From Jiangella mangrovi (GTDB lineage Bacteria; Actinomycetota; Actinomycetes; Jiangellales; Jiangellaceae), in assembly GCF_014204975.1 (NCBI RefSeq), contig NZ_JACHMM010000001.1:4402001-4466000 (forward strand): a stretch of 64,000 nt of DNA, in the 5' to 3' direction. Shown piece by piece: positions 52,058 to 61,395 of this stretch (position 1 is the stretch's first letter; each line of letters begins with the position of its first letter). The notes under the pieces were generated by a model. It did no database searches. It saw nothing but the letters and a program-made list of their open reading frames with translations, and was not told where the DNA came from. The translations under genes were made by a program, and so were the position numbers.

Positions 52058-52648
52058 ATGCGCACGCTCATCGTCACGAACATCGTCTCGGCCGACGGCT
52101 ACTACAACGGCCCCGGCCAGGACGTCATGGTCATGCCGTTCGACTCGACCTTCGACGACTACAACGCGGCGCGCCTGCGCGCCGCGTCGACCCTGCTGCT
52201 CGGCCGCACCTCGTACGAGGGGTTCCGCTCCTACTGGCCGCCGGTGGCGTCGCAGCCCGAGGTGCCCGAGGTCGAGCGCGAGATCTCGCGGCTGACGACG
52301 GCGATCGACAAGGTCGTCGTGTCCGACCGCCCGGCGCCGGACCCGTCGTCCCCGTGGGGCGAGGCGCTGTTCGTGCCGCGCGCGAAGGCCGCGTCCGTGG
52401 TCGCCGACCTGAAGGCCTCGGGCGCGGACGGCGACATCATCGTGTTCGGCAGCCGGACGCTGTGGACGTCACTGCTGCGGGCCGGCCTGCTCGACGAGGT
52501 CCACCTGCTGGTGGGATCGGCCTTCCTCGGCGGCGGGACCCCGGTGTGGGACGGTGGGCCGCGGACGCCGTTGCGGCTGCTGGACGCGCATCGCCTGGGC
52601 GACTCGCAGCTGGCCCTCCTCCGCTACGACGCCCGCCCGACGGCGTGA
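52058..52648 (+). CDS. Dihydrofolate reductase-family protein (RibD C-terminal-like)
   Basis: This 196-residue protein has the DHFR/RibD-C fold: MRTLIVTNIVSADGYYNGPG, LRAASTLLLGRTSYEGFRSYWP, KVVVSDRPAPDPSS and GDIIVFGSRTLWTSLLRAGLLDEVHLLV. GAGGAG stands 9 bases before the ATG at 52058; an upstream in-frame ATG lacks one. These NADPH-dependent proteins are very common in actinobacteria and mostly of unknown substrate; they are not the housekeeping folate enzyme. It stands alone between the GntR module and a palindromic repeat. Confidence 0.85.
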   Translation: MRTLIVTNIVSADGYYNGPGQDVMVMPFDSTFDDYNAARLRAASTLLLGRTSYEGFRSYWPPVASQPEVPEVEREISRLTTAIDKVVVSDRPAPDPSSPWGEALFVPRAKAASVVADLKASGADGDIIVFGSRTLWTSLLRAGLLDEVHLLVGSAFLGGGTPVWDGGPRTPLRLLDAHRLGDSQLALLRYDARPTA

Positions 52649-52675
52649 GCCCAGCCGCTCGCACCGTCGAACAAA

Positions 52676-52747
52676 GTTGATCTTGGAGAATCCGCGGGAT
52701 TCATCGGACATTTCGGACCGGAACTCCGCGGTTACTCCAAGATCAAC
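52676..52747. repeat. Long inverted repeat, copy 2 of the dispersed palindromic element
   Basis: The 13-base arms GTTGATCTTGGAG (52676-52688) and CTCCAAGATCAAC (52735-52747) flank a 46-base centre containing two CCGCGG blocks. Over 15 bases the left arm differs from that of the copy at 5020 only at one position (GTTGATCnTGGAGAA). Both copies sit in gaps between convergent genes. The matching arm change (A to T, with its complement) keeps the pairing, so structure rather than sequence seems conserved. Confidence 0.75.
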
Positions 52748-52769
52748 GCCGAAAGGCGGCCAAGCCGGA

Positions 52770-53315
52770 TCAGAAGGCGTGGCCGAAGGTGGCGTGCGGC
52801 GAGTCCTTGATGACCGGGGCCTCCTCGCCGGCCCAGTCGGCCTCGCGGATGACCTTCATGGCGGCCTTGCGGGCCTCGCGGTCGAGCTTGTCGATGAACA
52901 GCACGCCGTCGAGGTGGTCGGTCTCGTGCTGGATCGCCCGCGCCAGCCGGTCCGAGCCCTCGATGGCGACCGGGTCGCCGTACATGTTGAAGCCGTGCGC
53001 GACCACGCGCAGCGCCCGGCGGCAGTCGTACTCGAGGCCGGGGAGGGAGAGGCAGCCCTCGGGACCGAACTGCTCCTCCTCGGAGAGTTCGAGCGACGGG
53101 TTGATGAGGTGACCGACCACGTCGTCGACGTCGTAGGTGAAGACGCGGAGGGAGACGCCGATCTGCGGGGCGGCGAGGCCGGCGCCGGGCGCGGCCTGCA
53201 TGGTGTCGATCAGGTCGTTGACCAGCTGCTGGACCTCGCGGTCGAAGTCGACCACCGGCTCGGCCTGGGTGCGCAGCACCGGGTCGCCGAACAGGCGGAT
53301 CGGACGGACGGCCAT
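52770..53315 (-). CDS. def: Peptide deformylase
   Basis: This 181-residue metalloenzyme removes the formyl group from the initiator methionine of new proteins. All three signature motifs are intact: GAGLAAPQIG (about 45-54), EGCLSLPG (metal-binding Cys, about 85-92) and QHETDHLDG (His-Glu-x-x-His, about 128-136). Length is normal. The C-terminal tail is polar (APVIKDSPHATFGHAF). It is encoded just after the HAD gene on the same strand (30-bp gap), probably in the transcript that begins with sufR or with a local promoter. Confidence 0.97.
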   Translation of the reverse strand: MAVRPIRLFGDPVLRTQAEPVVDFDREVQQLVNDLIDTMQAAPGAGLAAPQIGVSLRVFTYDVDDVVGHLINPSLELSEEEQFGPEGCLSLPGLEYDCRRALRVVAHGFNMYGDPVAIEGSDRLARAIQHETDHLDGVLFIDKLDREARKAAMKVIREADWAGEEAPVIKDSPHATFGHAF

Positions 53316-53345
53316 CTCTTACTCCTCGGGAACGATCAGGAACGA

Positions 53346-53969
53346 CTACGACGACGAAGCGACCAGACCCAGCTGCGACAGCTCGTCGCGCAGCCGATCC
53401 GGGTCGGTGAAGTGCAGGCTCGTCAGGCCCAGCTCGGCGGCGGCGTCGACGTTGGGCGGGTTGTCGTCGATGTACACCGTCGACGCCGCGTCCAGGCCGT
53501 AGCGGTCGAGCAGGAGCTGGAAGATCCGCGGGTCCGGCTTCACCAGCCGCTCGGTCCCGGACACCACGATGCCCTCGAACCAGGACAGGAACTCGAACCG
53601 CTCGAGCGCCAGCGGGAACTTCTCCGCGGACCAGTTGGTCAGTGCGTACAGCCCCACCGAGCCCGACGAGCGCAGCTCACGCAGCAGCTCGACCGACTCC
53701 TCGATCGGCCCGCCGATGGTCTCGATCCACCGCTCGTCGTAGGCGGCGATCAGCGAAGCATGCTCGGGAAACGACGCCGTCAACGACGCGACCGCAGCGG
53801 CCCACGTCCGCCCCGCATCCTGCTCGGCGTTCCAGGCAGGCGTGGTGACCTCGGCCAGGAACCGCTCCACGTGCTCCTCGGACGGCAGCAGCGTCCGGTA
53901 CAGGTAGCGCGGGTCCCAGTCGACGAGCACTCCCCCGAGGTCGAAGACGACCGCCTCGGGCGCGCTCAT
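53346..53969 (-). CDS. HAD-family hydrolase (phosphatase)
   Basis: This 207-residue haloacid dehalogenase-like enzyme has motif I VVFDLGGVLVDWDPRYLY (nucleophile and acid Asp near residues 10-12), motif II YALTNWSAEKF, and a motif III-IV region VVSGTERLVKPDPRIFQLLLDRY and VYIDDNPPNVDAAAELGLTSLHF. It belongs to the epoxide hydrolase-N/YihX-like group that dephosphorylates small sugar phosphates. It overlaps the SufT-like gene by ATGA, so it is transcribed with the suf operon; a link to Fe-S assembly is not evident. Confidence 0.9.
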   Translation of the reverse strand: MSAPEAVVFDLGGVLVDWDPRYLYRTLLPSEEHVERFLAEVTTPAWNAEQDAGRTWAAAVASLTASFPEHASLIAAYDERWIETIGGPIEESVELLRELRSSGSVGLYALTNWSAEKFPLALERFEFLSWFEGIVVSGTERLVKPDPRIFQLLLDRYGLDAASTVYIDDNPPNVDAAAELGLTSLHFTDPDRLRDELSQLGLVASSS

Positions 53970-54283
53970 ACGTTGAAGCCGAGCGCCCGGAGCTGCTCAC
54001 GTCCCTCATCGGTGATCTTGTCCGGCCCCCACGGCGGCATCCACACCCAGTTGATGCGCAGCTCGGCGACCAGACCGTCGGTGGCGGCCGCGGCCTGCTC
54101 CTCGATGAGGTCGGTCAGCGGGCAGGCGGCGCTGGTGAGGGTCATGTCGACGGTAGCGACGTTCTGCTCGTCGACGGTGACGCCGTAGATGAGGCCGAGG
54201 TCGACGACGTTGATGCCCAGCTCGGGGTCGACGACGTCGCGGAGGGCCTCCTTGAGGTCCTCGAGGTCGACGGTGGTGGTCAT
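53966..54283 (-). CDS. sufT: SufT-like metal-sulfur cluster assembly factor (DUF59/MIP18)
   Basis: This 105-residue protein is a MIP18-family (DUF59) Fe-S assembly factor: LKEALRDVVDPELGINVVDLGLIYGV followed by VDMTLTSAACPLTDLIEEQ, with the single conserved Cys, and a C-terminal IN(W)VWMPPWGPDKITDEGREQLRALGF. It helps deliver Fe-S clusters to target proteins. Its start overlaps the sufU stop (ATGA) and it is the normal last member of actinobacterial suf operons. Confidence 0.93.
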   Translation of the reverse strand: MTTTVDLEDLKEALRDVVDPELGINVVDLGLIYGVTVDEQNVATVDMTLTSAACPLTDLIEEQAAAATDGLVAELRINWVWMPPWGPDKITDEGREQLRALGFNV

Positions 54284-54741
54284 CGTGCATCCTCCTCAAC
54301 GGTGACGGGGCCGGCCATGGCCCGCGCCGTCGCGTCCTTGAAAGCCATCCAGCTCAGCAGCGCGCACTTGACCCGGGCCGGGTACTTGGCGACGCCGGCG
54401 AAGGCGATGCCGTCGCCGAGCACGTCCTCGTCGGGCTCGATCTGTCCCTTGCCCTGCATCAGCTCGACGAACACGCGCTCGGTCTCGAACGCGTCGGAGA
54501 CCGAAGACCCCGTCAGCAGCTCGTGCAGCACGCTCGCCGACGCCTGGCTGATGGAGCAGCCCTGACCCTCGTAGGACACGTCCGTGATGGTCGAGCCGTC
54601 GAGCGCGACCCGGACGGTGATCTCGTCGCCGCACGTGGGGTTGACGTGGTGCGCCTCGCCGCCGAACGGCTCGCGCAGCCCGCGCCCGTGCGGGTGCTTG
54701 TAGTGGTCCAGGATGATCTCCTGGTACAGGCTGTCGCTCAC
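54280..54741 (-). CDS. sufU: SufU, zinc-dependent sulfurtransferase
   Basis: This 153-residue protein accepts persulfide sulfur from SufS. It has the three conserved cysteines in NPTCGDEITV, GQGCSISQASASVLHEL and YPARVKCALLSW, the zinc/sulfur site of SufU. The N-terminus is LYQEIILDHYKHPHGRGLREPF. The SufU-type insertion (around GSSVSDAFETERVFVELMQGKG) separates it from IscU. The GTG start overlaps the sufS stop by GTGA. Confidence 0.95.
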   Translation of the reverse strand: MSDSLYQEIILDHYKHPHGRGLREPFGGEAHHVNPTCGDEITVRVALDGSTITDVSYEGQGCSISQASASVLHELLTGSSVSDAFETERVFVELMQGKGQIEPDEDVLGDGIAFAGVAKYPARVKCALLSWMAFKDATARAMAGPVTVEEDAR

Positions 54742-56003
54742 CCGAAGAACCTCTTCACCTGATGGAGACCGTCGGCGAGCGCGTCGATCTCGTCGAACGT
54801 CGTGTACAGGTAGAACGACGCTCGGGTCGTCGCGGGTATTCCGTACCGGACGCAGACCGGCCGCGCGCAGTGGTGCCCGACGCGGACGGCGACGCCCTGC
54901 TCGTCGAGGAGCTGGCCGACGTCGTGCGGGTGGATGCCGTCGACGACGAACGAGACGGTGCCGCCGCGCGACTCCATGGAGTCGGGCCCGATGATGCGGA
55001 CGCCGTCGACGCCGCGCACCTTCTCGAGCGCGTACGCCGTGATCGCCTGCTCGTGGTCGTGGATGCGGTCCAGCCCGACGCCGGTCAGGTAGTCCACCGC
55101 CGCGCCGAGACCGATGGCCTGCGCGATCGGCGGGGTGCCGGCCTCGAACTTGTGCGGGATGCCGGCGAACGTCGACCCCGTCATCTCGACGGTCTCGATC
55201 ATCTCGCCACCGCCGAGGAACGGGGGCAGCCCGTCCAGGACCTCGCGCCGGCCCCACAGCACGCCGATGCCCGTGGGCCCGACCATCTTGTGGCCGGTGA
55301 ACGCGAGGAGGTCGACGCCCAGCTCATTGACGTCGATGGGCTGGTGCGGCACCGACTGCGAGCCGTCGAGCAGCACCAGCGCGCCCACCTCGCGGGCCCG
55401 CGCCACCACCGTCGCGACGTCGTTGACGGTTCCGAGGCTGTTCGACTGGTGCACCAACGAGACGATCTTCGTCCGCTCGTTGATCAGCTCGCCGATGGTC
55501 GAGAGGTCGAGCCGGCCCTCGTCGGTGAGCCCGAACCAGCGGAACGCCGCGCCCGTGCGCTTCGCCGCCAGCTGCCACGGCACGATGTTGGAGTGGTGCT
55601 CCATCTCGGTGACGACGATCTCGTCGCCCGGGCCGAGGCGGTAGCGCGGGTCGTCGGCCAGGCCGCTGGCCAGCGTGTGCGCCACCAGGTTGAGCGCCTC
55701 GGAGGCGTTCTTGGTGAAGATGATCTCGTCGCGGCTGGGCGCCTTGATCAGCGCCGCGAGCTTGTCGCGGGCGCCCTCGTAGGCCGCCGTCGACTCCTCG
55801 CCGAGCTGGTGCACGGCCCGCGCCACGTTGGCGTTGTGCCGCGAGTAGTGCTCGGCGAGGGTCTCGAGCACCGCCGCCGGCTTCTGCGAGGTGTTCGCGG
55901 AGTCGAGGTAGACCAGCGGCTTGTCACCGGCGAGCCGCCGTTCGAGGATCGGGAAGTCCTTGCGGACCCGATCCACGTCCAGCGGGCTGTGCGGTGCGCT
56001 CAC
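54738..56003 (-). CDS. sufS: SufS cysteine desulfurase
   Basis: This 421-residue group-II PLP enzyme takes sulfur from cysteine for Fe-S clusters. Visible sites are VYLDSANTSQKPAAVLETLAEHYSRHNANVARAVH, EMEHHSNIVPWQ, LDGSQSVPHQ and the Schiff-base Lys in LLAFTGHKMVGPTGIGVLWGR. The active-site Cys loop is VGHHCARPVCVRYG. It lies 54 bp downstream of sufC and overlaps sufU, its sulfur acceptor. Confidence 0.97.
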   Translation of the reverse strand: MSAPHSPLDVDRVRKDFPILERRLAGDKPLVYLDSANTSQKPAAVLETLAEHYSRHNANVARAVHQLGEESTAAYEGARDKLAALIKAPSRDEIIFTKNASEALNLVAHTLASGLADDPRYRLGPGDEIVVTEMEHHSNIVPWQLAAKRTGAAFRWFGLTDEGRLDLSTIGELINERTKIVSLVHQSNSLGTVNDVATVVARAREVGALVLLDGSQSVPHQPIDVNELGVDLLAFTGHKMVGPTGIGVLWGRREVLDGLPPFLGGGEMIETVEMTGSTFAGIPHKFEAGTPPIAQAIGLGAAVDYLTGVGLDRIHDHEQAITAYALEKVRGVDGVRIIGPDSMESRGGTVSFVVDGIHPHDVGQLLDEQGVAVRVGHHCARPVCVRYGIPATTRASFYLYTTFDEIDALADGLHQVKRFFG

Positions 56004-56057
56004 GTCTCGCTCCTCGATGATGATCGACGACGGTGCCGGCCTGGGGTGCCGACGGGG

Positions 56058-56816
<759 letters not shown>

Positions 56817-56847
56817 TCTCTCGATGCCTCTCGGGTGTTCTCGGTGG

Positions 56848-58068
56848 TCAGTGCGTCGTGGTGGCGGCCGGCAGGCCCTCGCCCAGCGCGAGCTCGCGCT
56901 CGACGGTGGCGGTCAGCCGCTCGGCGATCTCCGGTACGCCGATCTTGTTGATCAGCTCGGTGAAGAAGCCGCGCACGACCAGCCGGCGGGCCTCGTCGGC
57001 CGGGATGCCCCGGGCCATCAGGTAGAACAGCTGCTCGTCGTCGAACCGGCCGGTGGCGCTGGCGTGCCCGGCGCCCTCGATCTCGCCGGTCTCGATCTCG
57101 AGGTTCGGCACGGAGTCGGCGCGGGCGCCGTCGGTGAGCACCAGGTTGCGGTTGAGCTCGTAGGTGTTGATGCCCTCGGCGGCCGGCCGGATGAGCACGT
57201 TGCCGATCCACACCGTGTGCGCCTTGGAGCCCTGCAACGCGCCTTTGTAGAGCACGTTGCTGCGGCAGTTGGGCTGGTTGTGGTCGACGAACAGGCGCTT
57301 CTCGAGGTGCTGGCCGCTGTCGGCGAAGTACAGGCCGAGCAGCTCGGCGTCGCCGCCGGGCGCGGAGTAGTCGAGCGTGACCGACGTGCGCACGAGGTCG
57401 CCGCCGAAGCTCACCACGACGTGCTTGACGACGGCGTCGCGGCCCACGCTGACGTGGTGGTGCGACAGGTGGACGGAGTCGCCGGCCCAGTCCTGCAGGC
57501 TCACCAGGGTGAGCTTGGCGCCGTCGTGCGTGACGACCTCGACGTTGTCGAGGAACGCCGCCGAGCCCTCGTGCTCGAGGACGACGACGCTCTGGCTGAA
57601 CCGCTCGGCCGTGATGACGACGTGGCCGGCGGCGGCCTTCTCGGCACTCAGGCCGCGCAGCCGGACCACGGTGGGCTTCTCGGCGACGACATCGGCCGGG
57701 ACCGTGATGGCCAGCACCTTGTCCGCCTCGGCCCAGGCCCGGGCACTGGCGCGGTCGTTGGGCACGTAGCCGGACGAGCCGCGGCGCGGGTCGGTGGCCT
57801 CGACGGTCTCGACGACGACGCGCGGGTCGGCGTCGACGCTGACCTCGTAGTCGTGGCCGTCGAGCGGGGTGTCGTCGTGCAGGCCGCGCAGCCGCGCCAT
57901 GGGCGTGAAGCGCCACTCCTCTTCGCGGCCGTGCGGCACGACGTGGTCGGCGACGTCGAACGAGGCGACGGTGTCGAAGGCGCTGCCGCCGTGGTCGGGC
58001 GCACCGGCGCCGTGCGAGTGCTCGGTGAGGCCGTGCTGGGCGGCCTGCTGAGCCGTGTCGGTGGTCAT
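56848..58068 (-). CDS. sufD: SufD, Fe-S scaffold subunit
   Basis: This 406-residue beta-helix protein partners SufB and SufC. Typical segments are VPHGREEEWRFTPMARLRGL, RTSVTLDYSAPGGDAELLGLYFADSGQHLEKRLFVDHNQPNCRSNVLYKGALQG and GRFDDEQLFYLMARGIPADEARRLVVRGFF. The invariant His of this family lies in VDHNQPN. The divergent N-terminus (His- and Gly-rich, residues 5-35) is normal for actinobacteria. Its start follows the sufB stop by 55 bp. Confidence 0.96.
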   Translation of the reverse strand: MTTDTAQQAAQHGLTEHSHGAGAPDHGGSAFDTVASFDVADHVVPHGREEEWRFTPMARLRGLHDDTPLDGHDYEVSVDADPRVVVETVEATDPRRGSSGYVPNDRASARAWAEADKVLAITVPADVVAEKPTVVRLRGLSAEKAAAGHVVITAERFSQSVVVLEHEGSAAFLDNVEVVTHDGAKLTLVSLQDWAGDSVHLSHHHVSVGRDAVVKHVVVSFGGDLVRTSVTLDYSAPGGDAELLGLYFADSGQHLEKRLFVDHNQPNCRSNVLYKGALQGSKAHTVWIGNVLIRPAAEGINTYELNRNLVLTDGARADSVPNLEIETGEIEGAGHASATGRFDDEQLFYLMARGIPADEARRLVVRGFFTELINKIGVPEIAERLTATVERELALGEGLPAATTTH

Positions 58069-58123
58069 CTGCTCTCTCTCGTGGGGTCTCGGGCTGCTTG
58101 GTGCGGTGGGTGCGGCGGCGCCG

Positions 58124-59536
58124 TCAGCCGACCGCGCCCTCCATCTGCAGCTCGATCAGCCGGTTCAGCTCGAGCGCGTACTCCATGGGCAGCTCGCGCG
58201 CGATGGGCTCGATGAACCCGCGCACGATCATGGCCATGGCCTCCTCTTCGGTGAGGCCGCGGCTCATCAGGTAGAAGAGCTGGTCCTCGCTGACCTTGGA
58301 GACGGTGGCCTCGTGGCCCATAGAGACGTCGTCGTTGCGGATGTCGACGTACGGGTAGGTGTCCGAGCGCGAGATGGTGTCGACCAGCAGCGCGTCGCAG
58401 CGCACCGTGCTGGCGGAGTGGCTGGCGCGCGGCATGACCTGCACCAGGCCGCGGTAGGAGGTGCGGCCGCCGCCGCGGGCCACCGACTTCGACACGATGG
58501 AGCTGGAGGTGTTGGGCGCCAGGTGCACCATCTTGGACCCGGAGTCCTGGTGCTGGCCCTCGCCGGCGAACGCGAGCGACAGCGTCTCGCCCTTGGCGTG
58601 CTCGCCCATGAGGTAGATGGCCGGGTACTTCATGGTGATCTTGGAGCCGATGTTGCCGTCGATCCACTCCATGGTGGCGCCCTCGGCGGCCGTGGCGCGC
58701 TTGGTCACCAGGTTGTACACGTTGTTCGACCAGTTCTGGATGGTCGTGTAGCGGACCCGGGCGCCCTTCTTCACCACGATCTCGACGACCGCGCTGTGCA
58801 GGGAGTCCGACGTGTAGATGGGGGCGGTGCAGCCCTCGACGTAGTGGACGTAGGAGTCCTCGTCGGCGATGATCAGCGTCCGCTCGAACTGGCCCATGTT
58901 CTCGGTGTTGATGCGGAAGTAGGCCTGCAGCGGGATCTCGACGTGGACGCCCTTGGGCACGTAGATGAACGAGCCGCCGGACCAGACCGCCGTGTTGAGC
59001 GCGGAGAACTTGTTGTCGCCGGCCGGGATGACCGAGGCGAAGTACTCCTTGAACAGCTCGGGGTGCTCCTTGAGACCGGTGTCGGTGTCGAGGAAGATGA
59101 CGCCCTGCTCCTCGAGGTCCTCGCGGATCTTGTGGTAGACGACCTCGGACTCGTACTGCGCGGCGACGCCGGCGACGAGGCGCTGCTTCTCGGCCTCGGG
59201 GATGCCGAGCTTGTCGTAGGTGTTCTTGATGTCCTCGGGCAGCTCGTCCCACGAGGCCGCCTGCTTCTCCGTCGACCGGACGAAGTACTTGATGTTCTCG
59301 AAGTCGATGGTCGAGAGGTCGGCGCCCCACGTCGGCATGGGCTTCTTGTCGAACAGGCGCAGGGCCTTGAGCCGCGTCTCGAGCATCCACTCGGGCTCGT
59401 TCTTGAGCGCGGAGATCTCGCGGACCACGGTCTCGTTCAGCCCGCGCTTGGCGGCGGCGCCGGCGCTGTCGCTGTCGGCCCAGCCGTACTCGTAACGACC
59501 CAGGCCCTCGAGCTCGGGGTGAGCGGTGGTGGTCAT
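58124..59536 (-). CDS. sufB: SufB, Fe-S scaffold subunit
   Basis: This 470-residue scaffold protein is highly conserved. Segments are [89 protein letters not shown] (conserved Cys), [19 protein letters not shown] and [30 protein letters not shown] chose the ATG at 59534-59536, which overlaps the sufR stop (ATGA); frames upstream are unrelated. No intein is present, unlike in mycobacteria. Confidence 0.97.
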   Translation of the reverse strand: MTTTAHPELEGLGRYEYGWADSDSAGAAAKRGLNETVVREISALKNEPEWMLETRLKALRLFDKKPMPTWGADLSTIDFENIKYFVRSTEKQAASWDELPEDIKNTYDKLGIPEAEKQRLVAGVAAQYESEVVYHKIREDLEEQGVIFLDTDTGLKEHPELFKEYFASVIPAGDNKFSALNTAVWSGGSFIYVPKGVHVEIPLQAYFRINTENMGQFERTLIIADEDSYVHYVEGCTAPIYTSDSLHSAVVEIVVKKGARVRYTTIQNWSNNVYNLVTKRATAAEGATMEWIDGNIGSKITMKYPAIYLMGEHAKGETLSLAFAGEGQHQDSGSKMVHLAPNTSSSIVSKSVARGGGRTSYRGLVQVMPRASHSASTVRCDALLVDTISRSDTYPYVDIRNDDVSMGHEATVSKVSEDQLFYLMSRGLTEEEAMAMIVRGFIEPIARELPMEYALELNRLIELQMEGAVG

Positions 59537-60279
59537 ATCTGGGAGATCCTCTCCGCGGAGTCGTTCTGCTTTCCTGTGGTCCCCGTGGCGGTGCCGCTTC
59601 GGGGAATGTGCGTGGTGCAGACCCCTTCGCCGTGCGCGATGGTGGCGATGCGCTGGACGTGGGTGTCGAGCAGCCGGGCGAACGCCTCCGTCTCGGCCTC
59701 GCACAACTGCGGGAACTGCTCGGCGACATGCGCCACCGGGCAGTGGTGCTGGCACAGTTGCTCGCCGGTGACCGGCGAGGCCTGGGCCGAGGCGGCGTAG
59801 CCGTCGGCGCTGAGGGCGTCGGCGAGCGCGGCCGCGCGCTGCTCCGGAGCTACCGATTCGATGATAGGCCGGTAGCGCTCTTCGAGGTCGGCGATCCGGC
59901 GACGCGCGAACTCCGTGACGAGGTGCTCTCCCCCGGTCTCGGCGAGGAACTTCAGCGCGCCGACGGCGAGGTCGTCGTAGGCCTGCTCGAACGCGTCGCG
60001 TCCGGCCGGAGTGAGCACGAAGACCTTGGCCGGACGGCCCCGGCCGCGGTGGCCGTAGACTCGCTCCTCGCGAGCCTCGATGACGCCCTCGGCGAGCAGG
60101 GTGTCGAGGTGGCGGCGCACCGCCGCCGGCGTCAGGCCCAGGCGCTCGCCCAGGGCGGCCGCCGTCGAGGGGCCGTTCTCGAGGATGGAGCGGGCGACCC
60201 GCTCGCGGGTGCGCGCGTGCGCCTCCTGGACACCGGGGTCGTCCCCCGGGGCCCGGACAGCGTCGCGCACGTTTTTCAC
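59533..60279 (-). CDS. sufR: SufR-like Fe-S sensing repressor of the suf operon
   Basis: This 248-residue regulator has a winged helix ([62 protein letters not shown], about residues 28-90). A C-terminal region carries cysteines placed as in Suf[25 protein letters not shown] and [10 protein letters not shown]. In the family they bind a Fe-S cluster, and loss of the cluster releases repression of suf. It is the first gene of the operon and overlaps sufB. The tail after the last Cys is longer than usual and Thr/Gly-rich. Confidence 0.93.
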   Translation of the reverse strand: MKNVRDAVRAPGDDPGVQEAHARTRERVARSILENGPSTAAALGERLGLTPAAVRRHLDTLLAEGVIEAREERVYGHRGRGRPAKVFVLTPAGRDAFEQAYDDLAVGALKFLAETGGEHLVTEFARRRIADLEERYRPIIESVAPEQRAAALADALSADGYAASAQASPVTGEQLCQHHCPVAHVAEQFPQLCEAETEAFARLLDTHVQRIATIAHGEGVCTTHIPRSGTATGTTGKQNDSAERISQI

Positions 60280-60338
60280 AACACCATCGTGCTCTTTTTC
60301 ATTCGCCGACTCAACCTCCTTGCCGTGCGATGCGTCAC

Positions 60339-60357
60339 GCAGGTCAGCCTTACCTTC
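60339..60357. promoter_or_regulatory. Iron-box-like site (DtxR/IdeR/DmdR type) upstream of sufR
   Basis: AGGTCAGCCTTACCT at 60341-60355 matches the inner 15 bases of the DtxR/IdeR consensus (AGGTTAGSCTAACCT) at 13 positions. It is centred about 70 bp upstream of the sufR ATG and a similar distance before the divergent gene at 60423, suiting a divergent promoter. It suggests that iron as well as SufR controls suf. It is a single site recognised by eye; flanking TT/AA are not conserved. Confidence 0.5.
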
Positions 60358-60422
60358 GTTGCTGCTCGGACCCGGTTGGATACGGTCCGGGCGGGTACGC
60401 CGCCGGTCGGAGGTGGTTCGCC

Positions 60423-61094
60423 GTGGAGGCTCTGGTCGTCCTACTCTTCGCCGCGCTGGCCCTGGCGGTGCTCGTCGTCGTGCGGTACACGCGGTTCGCA
60501 GCCCGGCGACGTCACGCCGACCTGCGCGAGTTCGTACGGTCGCGCGACTGGGGCTTCGCCGCGTCCGACGACGAGCTGACCCGGCGCTGGCCCGGTCCCC
60601 CGTTCCACCCCGGCGGCGGCGTCGCGCGCCCCGTCGTCCGCGGGACGCACCGGGGCCGCGAGTTCACCGCATTCGAGTACCTCTACGAGGTGACGCCCTC
60701 GGCCACGGCGAAGACCGCGATCCCGCACCGGCACGCCGTCGTCGTGGTCCCGCTGCCCGGCTCGGTGCCGGAGCTGGCCGTGACCAGGCAGAACGCCGTC
60801 AGCGGTGCGTTGGCGCGGGCCCTGGACCTGCCCGGGGCCGAGGTCGGGGACGAGCGGTTCGAGCGGCGGTACCACGTCGCCTGCGCCGACCCGCTGTTCG
60901 CGGCGACGGTGCTGCAGCCGCTGGTGGTGCAGGGGCTGCTGGACGGGCCGGCGTGGGAGTGGCGGCTTTCTGGGTCCGAGATGATCGCGTGGGACGGCGG
61001 GCACCTGGGCCCCGAGCGGCTGCTGACCAGGCTCGACGCGATGGCCGACGTGCTCGACCGGGTGCCGGCGGAGGCGTGGCGGCACGGCGGCTGA
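60423..61094 (+). CDS. Membrane-anchored protein of unknown function
   Basis: This 223-residue protein has an N-terminal signal anchor (VEALVVLLFAALALAVLVVVRYTRFAARRR) and a cytoplasmic domain of about 180 residues. The domain reads RDWGFAASDDELTRRWPGPPFHPGGGVARPVVRGTHRGREFTAFEYLYEV, then FERRYHVACADPLFAATVLQPLVVQGLLDGPAWEWRLSGSEMIAWD. This resembles widespread actinobacterial proteins of unknown role. GTG 60423 has GGAGG upstream. It is divergent from sufR and shares its control region. No function can be assigned. Confidence 0.8.
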   Translation: MEALVVLLFAALALAVLVVVRYTRFAARRRHADLREFVRSRDWGFAASDDELTRRWPGPPFHPGGGVARPVVRGTHRGREFTAFEYLYEVTPSATAKTAIPHRHAVVVVPLPGSVPELAVTRQNAVSGALARALDLPGAEVGDERFERRYHVACADPLFAATVLQPLVVQGLLDGPAWEWRLSGSEMIAWDGGHLGPERLLTRLDAMADVLDRVPAEAWRHGG

Positions 61095-61128
61095 GCGTCG
61101 TTTGTCCGGGTTCTCGTAGGGGTACGGA

Positions 61129-61353
61129 GTGGGCATGACCCTTGGCCGTGGCATCTTCCTGATGACGCTGGGGCTGATCCTGGCGCTGGGCGTGCGCGAC
61201 CGCGTCGGCGCGTTCGACCTGAGCGTCATCGGCTGGATCCTCACCGGTGTCGGCCTGCTGATCTTCGCGCTGGCGTTCGTGGTCGGCCCGGCGCGCGCGG
61301 CGCGCGAGCCGGAGGTCGTCGACGAGCAGGACGATGTCGGCGGCGAGGTCTGA
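61129..61353 (+). CDS. Small two-helix membrane protein (DUF6458-like)
   Basis: This 74-residue protein has two transmembrane helices (GRGIFLMTLGLILALGV and SVIGWILTGVGLLIFALAFVV) joined by a short RDRVGAFDL loop, and an acidic tail. The layout GxGIFL-x-GLILALxV-xxxxxxxDL-xxIGWIL matches a small actinobacterial membrane family of unknown role. Either GTG 61129 or ATG 61135 may be the start (GGAG lies 5-6 bases before the ATG). It follows the preceding unknown gene by 34 bp. Confidence 0.8.
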   Translation: MGMTLGRGIFLMTLGLILALGVRDRVGAFDLSVIGWILTGVGLLIFALAFVVGPARAAREPEVVDEQDDVGGEV

Positions 61354-61395
61354 CCGGTTGTCGGCCGGGTGCTCGCATCGTGCGAGGATCGCGGG

